This document shows positions 6,580 through 13,670 of a DNA stretch of 18,530 nt, in pieces. How positions within the stretch are numbered: position 1 is the stretch's first letter; each line of letters starts with the position of its first letter. Source of the DNA: BS750m-G62 sp964577175 (GTDB lineage Bacteria > Planctomycetota > Phycisphaerae > FEN-1346); NCBI GenBank assembly GCA_964577175.1, contig CAZNYC010000081.1, positions 1 through 18,530 of the forward strand, in the 5' to 3' direction. Both the position numbers and the translations under genes were made by a program. The notes under the pieces are model-generated. The model saw nothing but the letters and a program-made list of their open reading frames with translations, did no database searches and was not told where the DNA came from.

Positions 6580-6692
6580 GTCATTCCGATCGAGGCCCAC
6601 AAGGGCCGGGCGAAGGAATCTCGCCGTGCGGAAGACGAAACAACAACGGCCAAGGCGCGATTCTTCGGCCGCGTGCGGGACCTGAGAATGAC
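6580..6692. repeat. GTCATTCC...GAATGAC inverted-repeat element
   Basis: The ends GTCATTC (6580-6586) and GAATGAC (6686-6692) are inverted. Internal segments GAAGGAATCTCGCC and GGCGCGATTCTTCGG also pair imperfectly, so the 113 bp can fold into one long hairpin. I recognise the type (ATTCC..GGAATCTC..GATTCTTC..GAATGAC) as a dispersed non-coding element found in many environmental genomes. Confidence 0.7.
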
Positions 6693-6747
6693 AACCGCGC
6701 GCGGCCTGCGGCGGGCGCCATTATACCGCCCTGCCCGGCGCATCGCG

Positions 6748-6770
6748 AAAAAGACTCCCGGAACCTCTTT
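6748..6770 (-). repeat. GGTTCC..GGAG palindrome, inverted copy
   Basis: On the minus strand it reads AAAGAGGTTCCGGGAGTC followed by T5. It is the same as the copies at 4381 and 10951. It lies 56 bp before the ROK gene start. Confidence 0.7.
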
Positions 6771-6825
6771 GCGGCTGCCGAAAAACAGTTGAGGCGCCTC
6801 CCTATCGCGGATACCTTGCTCCGCC

Positions 6826-7767
6826 ATGGACGAACACCTGCTCCTGGGATTCGACATCGGCGGCACGAAGTCGGCCGCCATCATCGGCGACACGGCCGGT
6901 AACGCCCTGGCGCGCGAGGAGTTCCACACCGCCGGGCCGGACGAGACCCTCCGCACGCTGATCGACCTCGGCCAGGCCCTCTCCGGCGGCGAAGCGGTGG
7001 CGTGCGGCATCTCGTGCGGCGGGCCGCTCGACAGCCGCGAAGGACTCATCCTCTCGCCACCGAACCTGACCGGGTGGGACCGCGTGCCCGTGGTCCGCAT
7101 CATCCGCGACGCCCTCGGCATTCCCGCCGCCCTGGAGAACAACGCCAACGCCGCCGCCGTCGCCGAGTGGCGGTGGGGCCTCGCGTGCGAAATCGACGAC
7201 CTCGTCTACCTGACGTGCACCACCGGGATGGGGGCCGGCATCATCCTGGGGGGTCGGCTGATTCGCGGCAAGCAGGACCTGGCGGGCGAGATCGGCCACG
7301 TCCGCCTCGCCGACGCGGGACCCGTCGGCTACTGGAAGGCCGGCAGCGTCGAAGGCCTGACCTCCGGCCGGGCCCTCTCGGAACTCGCCAAGCGGCGCCT
7401 CGCCGAACCGCACGAGCATTCGCACCTCGACCGCTTCGGCCCGGAGGAACTCACCGGCCGGGCCGTCACGGGAGCGGCGATCGACGGCGACGCGCTGGCG
7501 GTCGAGGTCGTGCGCGAACAGGGCGACTACATCGGCCGCACCTGCGCCGTGCTGATCGACATTCTCAACCCGCAGCGGATCAGCCTGGGGGCGGCCGCCC
7601 GGCGCCTGGGCGACCTCCTCATCGGACCCTGCCGGGCCGCCGCCAAGCGCGAGGCCCTGCCCGCCGCCTGGGAGGCATGCACGATCGACCAAGCGGCCCT
7701 CGGGCCGGCCATCTCGGACCTCTCGGCCCTGGCCATCGCCCATGACGTCCTGGAGCGGGAGGAGTAG
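6826..7767 (+). CDS. ROK-family protein, catalytic Asp and zinc Cys replaced
   Basis: The protein has 313 residues and no signal peptide, so it is cytoplasmic. The ROK fold is clear: the ATP-binding phosphate loop is GFDIGGTK (8-15), with ISCGGPLD (62-69), the sugar-binding ENNANAAAVAEW (104-115), the second phosphate loop TTGMGAGII (132-140), the metal or sugar His in GEIGHVRL (H158), and GPVGYWKAGSVEG (165-177). ROK kinases phosphorylate sugars such as glucose, ManNAc or fructose. Two things are odd. The END motif that carries the general-base Asp reads E104-N105-N106 (aac at 7141-7143). The zinc site C-x-C-G-x2-G-C is replaced by G168, W170 and S174. The second change is shared, to my memory, with a planctomycetal and lentisphaeral ROK subgroup (GPxGYxKAGS). 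The Asp loss may mean a sugar-binding regulator or an inactive kinase. No DNA-binding domain is present. Confidence 0.92.
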   Translation: MDEHLLLGFDIGGTKSAAIIGDTAGNALAREEFHTAGPDETLRTLIDLGQALSGGEAVACGISCGGPLDSREGLILSPPNLTGWDRVPVVRIIRDALGIPAALENNANAAAVAEWRWGLACEIDDLVYLTCTTGMGAGIILGGRLIRGKQDLAGEIGHVRLADAGPVGYWKAGSVEGLTSGRALSELAKRRLAEPHEHSHLDRFGPEELTGRAVTGAAIDGDALAVEVVREQGDYIGRTCAVLIDILNPQRISLGAAARRLGDLLIGPCRAAAKREALPAAWEACTIDQAALGPAISDLSALAIAHDVLEREE

Positions 7768-7795
7768 CCGCCGCACGCCGCGGCTGACAGGCACG

Positions 7796-7857
7796 CGGCC
7801 CGCAAGCGGGCCGGCGAACATCGGCCGCTCGAGCCGGCCGCGGAAGCGGCCGGACAT
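7796..7857. repeat. Two adjacent palindromes: GCAAG-loop and GGAAG-loop
   Basis: At 7796-7813 CGGCCC / GGGCCG encloses GCAAGC. At 7830-7857 the arms CGGCCGC / GCGGCCG enclose GGAA, in a context nearly identical to the element at 2180 (CGAGCC before, GGACAT after). Relative to that copy, a C-to-G change in one arm is matched by a G-to-C change in the other. Both lie in the 267-bp gap between the ROK gene and uvrA. Confidence 0.7.
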
Positions 7858-7896
7858 CGGCATCCGCCGTGTCGGCACCGCCACAGACGTACGCGA

Positions 7897-7924
7897 GTGA
7901 CCCGCCGCTCCCGCGGCGGGCTCG
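7897..7924 (+). repeat. Palindromic element, TCCC-loop family (copy 2)
   Basis: GTGA, arm CCCGCCGC, loop TCCC, arm GCGGCGGG, CTCG. All 28 bases are identical to 8824-8851 inside uvrA, only 900 bp downstream. Confidence 0.9.
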
Positions 7925-7926
7925 TC

Positions 7927-7963
7927 CAATCCGAAATCCGCAATCCGAAATCCCAAATCCGAC
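7927..7963 (-). repeat. CGGATTG-type degenerate repeat, inverted copy
   Basis: Runs of AATCCGAAATCCGC words are the reverse complement of the type at 4326-4364. The two copies bracket a 3.6-kb segment with the carboxypeptidase, DUF1080-like and ROK genes. Confidence 0.75.
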
Positions 7964-7973
7964 ATTGCCTTCC

Positions 7974-8002
7974 TTGACGCCGCCCCTGCCGCGGGGTATC
8001 CT
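7974..8002 (+). promoter_or_regulatory. Candidate uvrA promoter
   Basis: TTGACG, 17 bp, then TATCCT. The start would be near 8009, about 26 nt before the ATG. No LexA-type box is obvious next to it. It was found by eye. Confidence 0.5.
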
Positions 8003-8034
8003 TACGGTTTCGTATCCTGGAGATATTCCGCCCC

Positions 8035-10950
8035 ATGGGCCGCACCATTCACGTACAAGGCGCCCGGACGCACAACCTCAAGGGCATCACCGTCGCGGTG
8101 CCCCACCGCACCCTGACCGTCGTGACGGGCGTGTCGGGCTCCGGCAAATCGAGCCTGGCGTTCGACACGCTGTACGCCGAGGGGCAGATGCGGTACGTCG
8201 AGAGCCTCTCGGCGTACTCCCGGCAGTTCCTGGAACAGATGGAGCGGCCGCCGGTCGACGCCATCACCGGCCTGCCGCCCGCCATCGCCCTGGAACAGAA
8301 GAACACCGTCAAGAACGCCCGCAGCACGGTGGGCACGGCCACGGAGGTGGCGGACTACCTGCGGCTGCTCTTCGCCAGCGTCGGCGAGACGACCTGCCCG
8401 GCGTGCGGCGTGCGGGTGGAGAAGCACACCGTGGAGGGGGCGGTGGACGAGGTGCTCGCCCTCCCGCCGCGCACGCGGCTGCTGGTCCTGGCCCCCGTGC
8501 CGCGCGACGGTCGGCCGTGGGAGAGCCTGCGGCGGGAACTCCAGCGGCAGGGCTTCCGCCGCCTCTGGCTCGAAGGCCGCATGGCCGACGTGGCCGAGGT
8601 GGACAAGTCCGCTGTCGGCGAGACGCTGGAGGTCATCATCGACCGGCTGGCCCTGGCCGCCGACCCCGCCGACAGCCGCAGCCGCGTGGCCGAGGCGCTG
8701 GAGTCGGCCTTCAAGGCCGGCCACGGACGGGCGGCCGTGGCGGTGGTCGAGCGGGCCGACGCCGCGGCGGGCGAGGCGGGTCAGTCTCACGTGGCAGGCG
8801 AAACGGACGAAGGCGAATCGGACGTGACCCGCCGCTCCCGCGGCGGGCTCGAGGCAGCGGGCTCGAACGGCAGGGGCATGGTCGAGACGAACCGCCTGGT
8901 CTTCAACATCCGCTTCAACTGCCCGTCCTGCGGGCGGGAGTTCCCCGAGCCGGACCCCCAACTCTTCTCGTTCAACAGCGCCGTCGGGGCGTGCCCGGAG
9001 TGCGAGGGCTTCGGGCGCATCAGCGGCCTGGACCCGCAGAAGGTCGTGCCCGACCCGCGGAAGAGCATCGACCAGGGGGCGATCACCTGCTGGCAGACCC
9101 CCGCCTACAAGCACCTGCACCGGGCATGTCGGCGGGCGTGCCACGCGCGCGGCATCCGCACCGACGTGCCGTACATGGACCTCTCCGACGCCGCCCGCCA
9201 GACCATCTGGGAGGGCGACGAGCACGACGAGGAGGACTGGCCGGGCATCCGCGGCTTCTTCGACTGGCTCGAGACGAAGCGGTACAAGGTGCACGTGCGG
9301 GTCATGATCGCCCGGTACCGCGGGTACTACACGTGCCCGGCCTGCGAGGGCAGACGCCTCAAGCCCGAGGCCTTGAACGTCCGGGTGGGCGGCCGGACGA
9401 TTGCGGACTTGTGCTTCATGGCGGTGGCGGACCTCAGGGCGTGGTTCGACGCCCTCGCCCTGCCGCCCGAGGACGAGGAGAAGGTGGCCGTCGTCCTGCG
9501 CGAGATCCGGGCGCGCCTGGCCTACCTCGACGACGTGGGCCTGGAGTACCTGACGCTCGACCGCCAGACCCGCACCCTCTCGGGCGGGGAGGCGCAGCGG
9601 ATCAACCTGGCCTCCGCCCTCGGCTCCAGCCTCACGAACACGCTGTACGTGCTGGACGAGCCGACCGTCGGCCTGCACGCACGCGACACGCACCGCCTCA
9701 TCGGCATCCTGCGGAGCCTCATCGCCAAGGGCAACACCGTCGTCGTTGTGGAGCACGACCCGGAGGTGATCGAGGCGGCGGACCACGTCATCGACCTCGG
9801 CCCGGGGGCCGGCACGGCGGGCGGCGAGGTCATCTACCAGGGACCCGCCGAGGGGCTCGCCGGCTGCGAGGCGAGCCTGACGGCCCGCTGGATGGCCACC
9901 CACGCCGACCGGGCCGTCTCGCCCTACGGCCGCTCGCCGAAGGACTGGATCGTCCTGAAGGGCGCCCGCGAGCACAACCTGAAACGCCTGGACGTGCGGG
10001 TGCCGCTGGGCGTCCTCTGCTGCGTGACGGGCGTCTCGGGCTCCGGCAAGACGACGCTCGTCCACGACTGCCTGTACGGCAACTTCAAGCAGGAGATCGG
10101 TGAGGCCGTGGACGAGGTCGGCGAGTGCGACGCCGTCGAGGGCCTCGACGCCATCGACGACATCGTCCTGGTGGACGCCTCGCCCATCGGCCGGAGCACG
10201 CGGTCGAACCCGGTAACGTATGTCAAGGCGTACGGTCCGATTAGGAACCTCCTGGCCGAGGCGCCGCGGGCCCGCGTGGCCGGCATCACCCCCGCCGACT
10301 TCTCGTTCAACGTCTCCGGCGGACGCTGCGAGGAGTGCAAGGGCGTCGGCACCGTGACCTACGACATGTACTTCATGGCCGACGTCACCGTCCCCTGCCA
10401 GGCGTGCGGCGGCAAACGGTTCAAGAAGAAGGTGCTGGACGTGCGCACCGGCGGCAAGAACGTTGACGACATCCTCGACATGACCGTCGACGAGGCGATG
10501 GCCCACTTCGCCGGCCATGAGGCGATTACCCGCCGCCTCCAGCCGCTCGTGGACGTGGGGCTCGGGTACATCCGGCTGGGGCAGAACACGGCGAGTTTGT
10601 CGGGCGGGGAGGCGCAGCGGCTGAAACTCGCCTCCTACCTTGCCGCCCCGAAGAAAGGCCAGCAGTACCTCTTCATCTTCGACGAACCGACCACCGGCCT
10701 GCACATGGCCGACGTGCAGGTCCTGCTGAAGACGTTCCACCGCCTCGTCCACGCGGGGCACTCGCTGCTGGTGGTGGAACACAACCTGGACTTCATCAGC
10801 CAGGCGGACTGGATTCTGGACCTGGGGCCGGAAGGCGGGGCCGGCGGCGGCCGCATCGTCGCCGAGGGGGCCGTGGAGGACGTCGCCGCCGTCGAGGCGT
10901 CCTACACCGGCCGCTTCCTCGCCGCCCGCGTCGCGGCGGCGGAAGCCTGA
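8035..10950 (+). CDS. uvrA: Excinuclease ABC subunit A (or close UvrA paralogue)
   Basis: The protein has 971 residues, slightly longer than the usual 940 or so. It is the damage-recognition ATPase of nucleotide excision repair and loads UvrB onto lesions. Both ABC modules are complete: Walker A at 32-39 (GVSGSGKS) and 666-673 (GVSGSGKT), with LSGGEAQR signatures at 515-522 and 855-862. Each is followed by Walker B (YVLDEPTVGLH, FIFDEPTTGLH) and the switch His (VVEHD, VVEHN). Zinc ligands are C296/C299 with C320/C323, and C765/C768 with C788/C791. The UvrB-binding region (about 110-240) is present. A CTGGAG lies 12 nt before the ATG. Residues 243-281 are a Gly/Ser/Arg/Glu-rich insertion encoded by repeat sequence (8761-8877), placed just before the first zinc module. 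The tandem layout with no partner gene beside it is usual. A near paralogue cannot be excluded without a tree. Confidence 0.95.
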   Translation: MGRTIHVQGARTHNLKGITVAVPHRTLTVVTGVSGSGKSSLAFDTLYAEGQMRYVESLSAYSRQFLEQMERPPVDAITGLPPAIALEQKNTVKNARSTVGTATEVADYLRLLFASVGETTCPACGVRVEKHTVEGAVDEVLALPPRTRLLVLAPVPRDGRPWESLRRELQRQGFRRLWLEGRMADVAEVDKSAVGETLEVIIDRLALAADPADSRSRVAEALESAFKAGHGRAAVAVVERADAAAGEAGQSHVAGETDEGESDVTRRSRGGLEAAGSNGRGMVETNRLVFNIRFNCPSCGREFPEPDPQLFSFNSAVGACPECEGFGRISGLDPQKVVPDPRKSIDQGAITCWQTPAYKHLHRACRRACHARGIRTDVPYMDLSDAARQTIWEGDEHDEEDWPGIRGFFDWLETKRYKVHVRVMIARYRGYYTCPACEGRRLKPEALNVRVGGRTIADLCFMAVADLRAWFDALALPPEDEEKVAVVLREIRARLAYLDDVGLEYLTLDRQTRTLSGGEAQRINLASALGSSLTNTLYVLDEPTVGLHARDTHRLIGILRSLIAKGNTVVVVEHDPEVIEAADHVIDLGPGAGTAGGEVIYQGPAEGLAGCEASLTARWMATHADRAVSPYGRSPKDWIVLKGAREHNLKRLDVRVPLGVLCCVTGVSGSGKTTLVHDCLYGNFKQEIGEAVDEVGECDAVEGLDAIDDIVLVDASPIGRSTRSNPVTYVKAYGPIRNLLAEAPRARVAGITPADFSFNVSGGRCEECKGVGTVTYDMYFMADVTVPCQACGGKRFKKKVLDVRTGGKNVDDILDMTVDEAMAHFAGHEAITRRLQPLVDVGLGYIRLGQNTASLSGGEAQRLKLASYLAAPKKGQQYLFIFDEPTTGLHMADVQVLLKTFHRLVHAGHSLLVVEHNLDFISQADWILDLGPEGGAGGGRIVAEGAVEDVAAVEASYTGRFLAARVAAAEA
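8824..8851 (+). repeat. Palindromic element inside uvrA (TCCC-loop family, copy 3)
   Basis: Identical over 28 bp to the intergenic copy at 7897-7924 and one base different from 2180-2207. Here it is translated in frame as part of ..SDVTRRSRGGLE... It is followed by GGCAGCGGGCTCGAACGGCA, which resembles 2267-2290. The region of UvrA affected (residues 243-281) has no counterpart in E. coli UvrA as I recall that sequence. Confidence 0.85.
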
Positions 10951-10996
10951 AAAAGGTTCCAGGAGCCTTTTCCCCCTCTCCCTCGACGGGAGAGGG
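10951..10996 (+). repeat. GGTTCC..GGAG palindrome plus CCCTCTCCC hairpin, likely uvrA terminator
   Basis: Directly after the uvrA stop, AAAAGGTTCC, A, GGAGCCTTTT forms a near-perfect palindrome ending in T4. Next come CCCTCTCCC (10974-10982), TCGAC, and GGGAGAGGG (10988-10996), a perfect 9-bp stem. The order is the same as at 4381-4428. The A-rich/T-rich arms would work as a bidirectional intrinsic terminator. Confidence 0.65.
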
Positions 10997-11009
10997 ATGA
11001 AAACGGACC

Positions 11010-11037
11010 GTTGAGCCAACGGCCGCAGGCCGCCGGT
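11010..11037 (+). repeat. GTTGAGCC element, partial copy
   Basis: GTTGAGCCAACGGCCGCAGG and the following CCGCCGG resemble the left half of the element at 18021-18086 (GTTGAGCC, then GCCGCCGG-type arms). The right end CGGCTCAAC is missing. Confidence 0.45.
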
Positions 11038-11048
11038 CATTCGCCGTT

Positions 11049-11122
11049 GTGTGGCCCGGCCGGCTTGCCCGGCCGGGGTCGTTGATCCGTTTTCCGGGCC
11101 GGGCAAGCCGGCCCGGCCACAC
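11049..11122. repeat. Large inverted repeat made of two GCAAG-loop hairpins
   Basis: The left arm (11049-11074) and right arm (11097-11122) are 26 bp each and complementary with one mismatch. Each arm contains its own hairpin: CCCGGCCGG-CTTGC-CCGGCCGGG (11055-11077) and CCGGGCCGG-GCAAG-CCGGCCCGG (11094-11116). Both have perfect 9-bp stems. It sits between the convergent uvrA and SMP-30 genes, where it could also serve as a bidirectional terminator. Confidence 0.85.
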
Positions 11123-11183
11123 GCGCCTCTCTCGCTTGCGGTTTGCGGCCTGTCGCTCGTGGCTTGTGGCTCGCAGCCTGCCG

Positions 11184-12116
11184 TCACCCCGCCCCGCGGA
11201 CGGCCATCTTCAATCCGTACACCCCCTTCGACGCCGTGATGAAGAGCAGGCGCCGGTCCTTCCCGCCGAAGGTGATGTTCGCCGTCCACCGCTCGGGCAC
11301 GTCGATGTGGTGGATCTTCTCGCCCTTCGGGCTAAAGACCGTCACGCCGCGGCCCGTCAGGTACACGTTCCCCCGCTGGTCCACGGTCATGCCGTCGGAG
11401 CCCATCTCGCAGAGGAGGTGCGGGTCGCCGAGGTCGCCGCTCGGCTGGACGGCGTATCGATACGTCTTCTTGTCGCGGATGTCCGCCACGTACACCGCCT
11501 TGCCGCCGGGCGCCCCGATGATGCCGTTCGGCTGCACCAGGTCGTCCACCACGCGGACGAGGCGCTTGCGGTCGGGCGAGAGGTAATAGACGCCCTGGCA
11601 TGGCTGCTCGCTCGGGCCGCGGTCCCAGTACGGCCGCTTGTAGAACGGGTCCGTGAAGTACAGGCCGCCGTCGGGGCGGAGCCACACGTCGTTCGGGCCG
11701 TTCAGAAGTTTCCCCTCGTACTCCTTGACGAGAACGGTGACCTGCTTGTCCGGGCCGATGGCCCAGAGTTGGTTCTTCGCATCGGCACAGGCGTACAGGG
11801 TGCCGTCCGGGCCGAAGGTGAGGCCGTTGGACCGCCCGCACGGCTTCATCCACGTCTCGCAGGTGCCGTCGACGGACCACCTGACGATGCGGTCGTTGGG
11901 CTGATCGGTGAAGTAGACGTTGCCGCCAGAGTCGGCCGCGGGCCCCTCGGTGAACTTGAAGCCGTCGGCGAGTTGCTCCAGTTCCGCCCCGGGGGCGACC
12001 AGGGCGTCGCCGGCCTCCCCGGCGGGGGCCCGCCTCGCTTCGCTGCACGAGGCGGCCAGGAGCACCCCGCCGGTGGCTGCGGCCCGTTTCAGAAATGCGC
12101 GTCGGTTTACGGCCAT
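11184..12116 (-). CDS. SMP-30/gluconolactonase-like protein, Tat-exported
   Basis: The protein has 310 residues. A near-perfect AAGGAGGT lies 5-6 nt before the ATG. The N-terminus has a twin-arginine signal (NRRAFLKR, 4-11) and a hydrophobic stretch ending LLAASC. C24 could be a lipidation site, although the -3 residue is Ala rather than Leu. The rest is a six-bladed beta-propeller of the SMP-30/gluconolactonase/regucalcin type. Metal and active-site candidates are E57 (FTEGP), N142 (NGPND), N197 (QPNG) and D241 (GSDGM), all at the expected points. Repeated blade signatures GN(V)YFTD, DGTLYACAD, DGGLYFTD and RGNVYLTG are visible. The family hydrolyses sugar lactones. Export suggests action on extracellular lactones or an unknown ester. 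The nitrilase-fold gene lies 97 bp upstream in the same direction, so the two may be co-transcribed. Confidence 0.92.
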   Translation of the reverse strand: MAVNRRAFLKRAAATGGVLLAASCSEARRAPAGEAGDALVAPGAELEQLADGFKFTEGPAADSGGNVYFTDQPNDRIVRWSVDGTCETWMKPCGRSNGLTFGPDGTLYACADAKNQLWAIGPDKQVTVLVKEYEGKLLNGPNDVWLRPDGGLYFTDPFYKRPYWDRGPSEQPCQGVYYLSPDRKRLVRVVDDLVQPNGIIGAPGGKAVYVADIRDKKTYRYAVQPSGDLGDPHLLCEMGSDGMTVDQRGNVYLTGRGVTVFSPKGEKIHHIDVPERWTANITFGGKDRRLLFITASKGVYGLKMAVRGAG

Positions 12117-12158
12117 GGTGGACCTCCTTGGTTTGGTTCTCGTGCAACACTGTCTCGT

Positions 12159-12186
12159 GCGCGGCGGCCCGGGTGACCCGCCGCGC
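12159..12186. repeat. Hairpin between nitrilase and SMP-30 genes
   Basis: GCGCGGCGG / CCGCCGCGC is a perfect 9-bp stem with loop CCCGGGTGAC. The right half (GTGACCCGCCGC) matches the start of the element at 7897. It lies 42 bp upstream of the SMP-30 start codon and could terminate or attenuate read-through. Confidence 0.6.
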
Positions 12187-12213
12187 GGGAAGCCGTCCTT
12201 CGCACCCCCATCG

Positions 12214-13620
12214 TCACGGCAGCGACTCCCGGGCGGGCGGCTCGGTCAGCGGGTCATACGTCTCCGGCATGCGGTGGCGCGGCCCGATGGACCGCCAGTG
12301 GCCGACCCATGGCAGCCGCTCGCGCTCGGCCAGGTCCACCGTCACCACGTACACGCCCTCCGTCTTGCCGCCGGCCAGGATGCGGCCCATGGGATCGACG
12401 ATCATGCTCCGCCCGTCGTAGACCGCCGGCACGAGGTACAGGCCGGCGTCGCGGGCGCGGACGCGGAAGACGGTCTCGCCCTCGGCCCGGCCGTCGTCGG
12501 GATCCGGCCAGGTGTTGCCCCAGGTGGGGGCGAAGAGGATTTCCGCCCCGCGCAGGGCGAACGCCTCCGCCGCCTCCGGGAAAAACCAGTCGTAGCAGAT
12601 CATCATCGCGACGCGGCCGAAGTCCGTGTCGAAGACGGGGTACGCCCCGCCCGGCGTCACGCCCCGCACCCATTCCTCGCGCGGCAGATGGATCTTGCGG
12701 TACGTGCCGGCCAGGCGGCCCTTCCGGTCGAGGAGGACGGCCGTGTTGTAGACCCGCCGGCCGACCCGTTCCGCCAGGCCCGCCACGACCCACAGGTTGT
12801 TCCGCCGGGCGGCGTCGCCCAGCCGCTCCGTGTGCGGGCCGGGGATCGGGGCCGCCGTGTCGTCGAGGCCGGCGTTCGTGCCGACCTTCAGGATCGCCTC
12901 GCCAAGGCCGACGATGTCGCAGCCGCGGCGGCCGGCCTCGTCGATCTTGGCGCACCAGAGGTCCAGGTTCTTTGCCACGGTCGACTTGCGCGGCCGGAAG
13001 AAGACCGTGCCGATGGTCACCTTGCGCGGCTCGGGCGGGTCCGTCGGAACGAGGCTCGCCCGCTGCCAGACCACGTTCCCCATGCCCGGCCACTTGACCT
13101 CGAGGGTGAGGCGGGCGGCGTCGGCGCCGTCCGGGGCGACGAACACGTCGCGGAACCGGACACGGACCAGGGCGTCGGCCATCTGGATGCGAACGCGCTC
13201 CGGGCCGCGGACGAGCCACCCCGCCGGGTGCAGCCGCCGGCCGGCCTTCAGCCACCTCACCCGCACCAGGACCGACCGCACCGGCGAGGCGATGCCGTCG
13301 CAGGCGCACTCGGCCTCGACGGCGTAGGCCCGGCCGGGTGCGATGCCGTTCACCGTCTGCTCGACGCCGCCGACCGCGAACGATTCCTCGGGCGCATCGA
13401 CCCGGACGCCGCCGTCGGTCCGCCGGACGCGGCAGGCCGCCGGGGTCCATTCGGGGGAGATGGCGGACCACGCCGCGGCCGGCGCGCCCTCGGCGCCCGC
13501 CTCGGCGAACGTCGGGTTGCGAATGAGGTTCGCCTGCGCCGGCCCCGCCCCCAGCGCCGGCACGGCAGCGCACGCGAGCAGACCGACGGCAACGAGGACG
13601 GCAACCCGCAGCGCCTCCAT
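12214..13620 (-). CDS. Secreted nitrilase-superfamily amidohydrolase with N-terminal extension
   Basis: The protein has 468 residues from the ATG at 13620, which has AAGGGG 7-8 nt upstream. An in-frame TTG five codons earlier overlaps this site. A signal peptide (LRVAVLVAVGLLACAAVPAL) is followed by a beta-rich domain, about 30-195, that begins NLIRNPTFAEAG and continues with alternating strands (AYAVEAECAC, VRSVLVRVRWL, ARLTLEVKW). This is reminiscent of carbohydrate-binding or galactose-binding modules (CBM4/9-like). Residues 200-450 are a carbon-nitrogen hydrolase with the full Glu-Lys-Cys triad: E241 (GLGEAI), K309 (YRKIHLP) and C342 (MMICYDWFFPE). The family cleaves nitriles, amides or N-carbamoyl groups. 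Most members are cytosolic, so a signal peptide plus a binding module points to an extracellular amide or N-acyl-glycan substrate. The substrate is unknown. Confidence 0.92.
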   Translation of the reverse strand: MEALRVAVLVAVGLLACAAVPALGAGPAQANLIRNPTFAEAGAEGAPAAAWSAISPEWTPAACRVRRTDGGVRVDAPEESFAVGGVEQTVNGIAPGRAYAVEAECACDGIASPVRSVLVRVRWLKAGRRLHPAGWLVRGPERVRIQMADALVRVRFRDVFVAPDGADAARLTLEVKWPGMGNVVWQRASLVPTDPPEPRKVTIGTVFFRPRKSTVAKNLDLWCAKIDEAGRRGCDIVGLGEAILKVGTNAGLDDTAAPIPGPHTERLGDAARRNNLWVVAGLAERVGRRVYNTAVLLDRKGRLAGTYRKIHLPREEWVRGVTPGGAYPVFDTDFGRVAMMICYDWFFPEAAEAFALRGAEILFAPTWGNTWPDPDDGRAEGETVFRVRARDAGLYLVPAVYDGRSMIVDPMGRILAGGKTEGVYVVTVDLAERERLPWVGHWRSIGPRHRMPETYDPLTEPPARESLP

Positions 13621-13670
13621 GCGTTCCCCTTTCAATACGTATGTGACGTGCGCCCGACCTTCGCAAGTGC

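Noticed and set aside
6517..6792. 91-codon open frame between the DUF1080-like and ROK genes
   Set aside because: It is made of the GCAAG hairpin, the GTCATTCC element and the GGTTCC palindrome, has no ribosome binding site, and the product is low complexity.
8002..11289. Very long minus-strand open frame (1095 codons) opposite uvrA
   Set aside because: The plus strand encodes a complete UvrA with all motifs. The antisense frame is a by-product of high GC in third positions and has a low-complexity His/Arg/Val composition with no domain.
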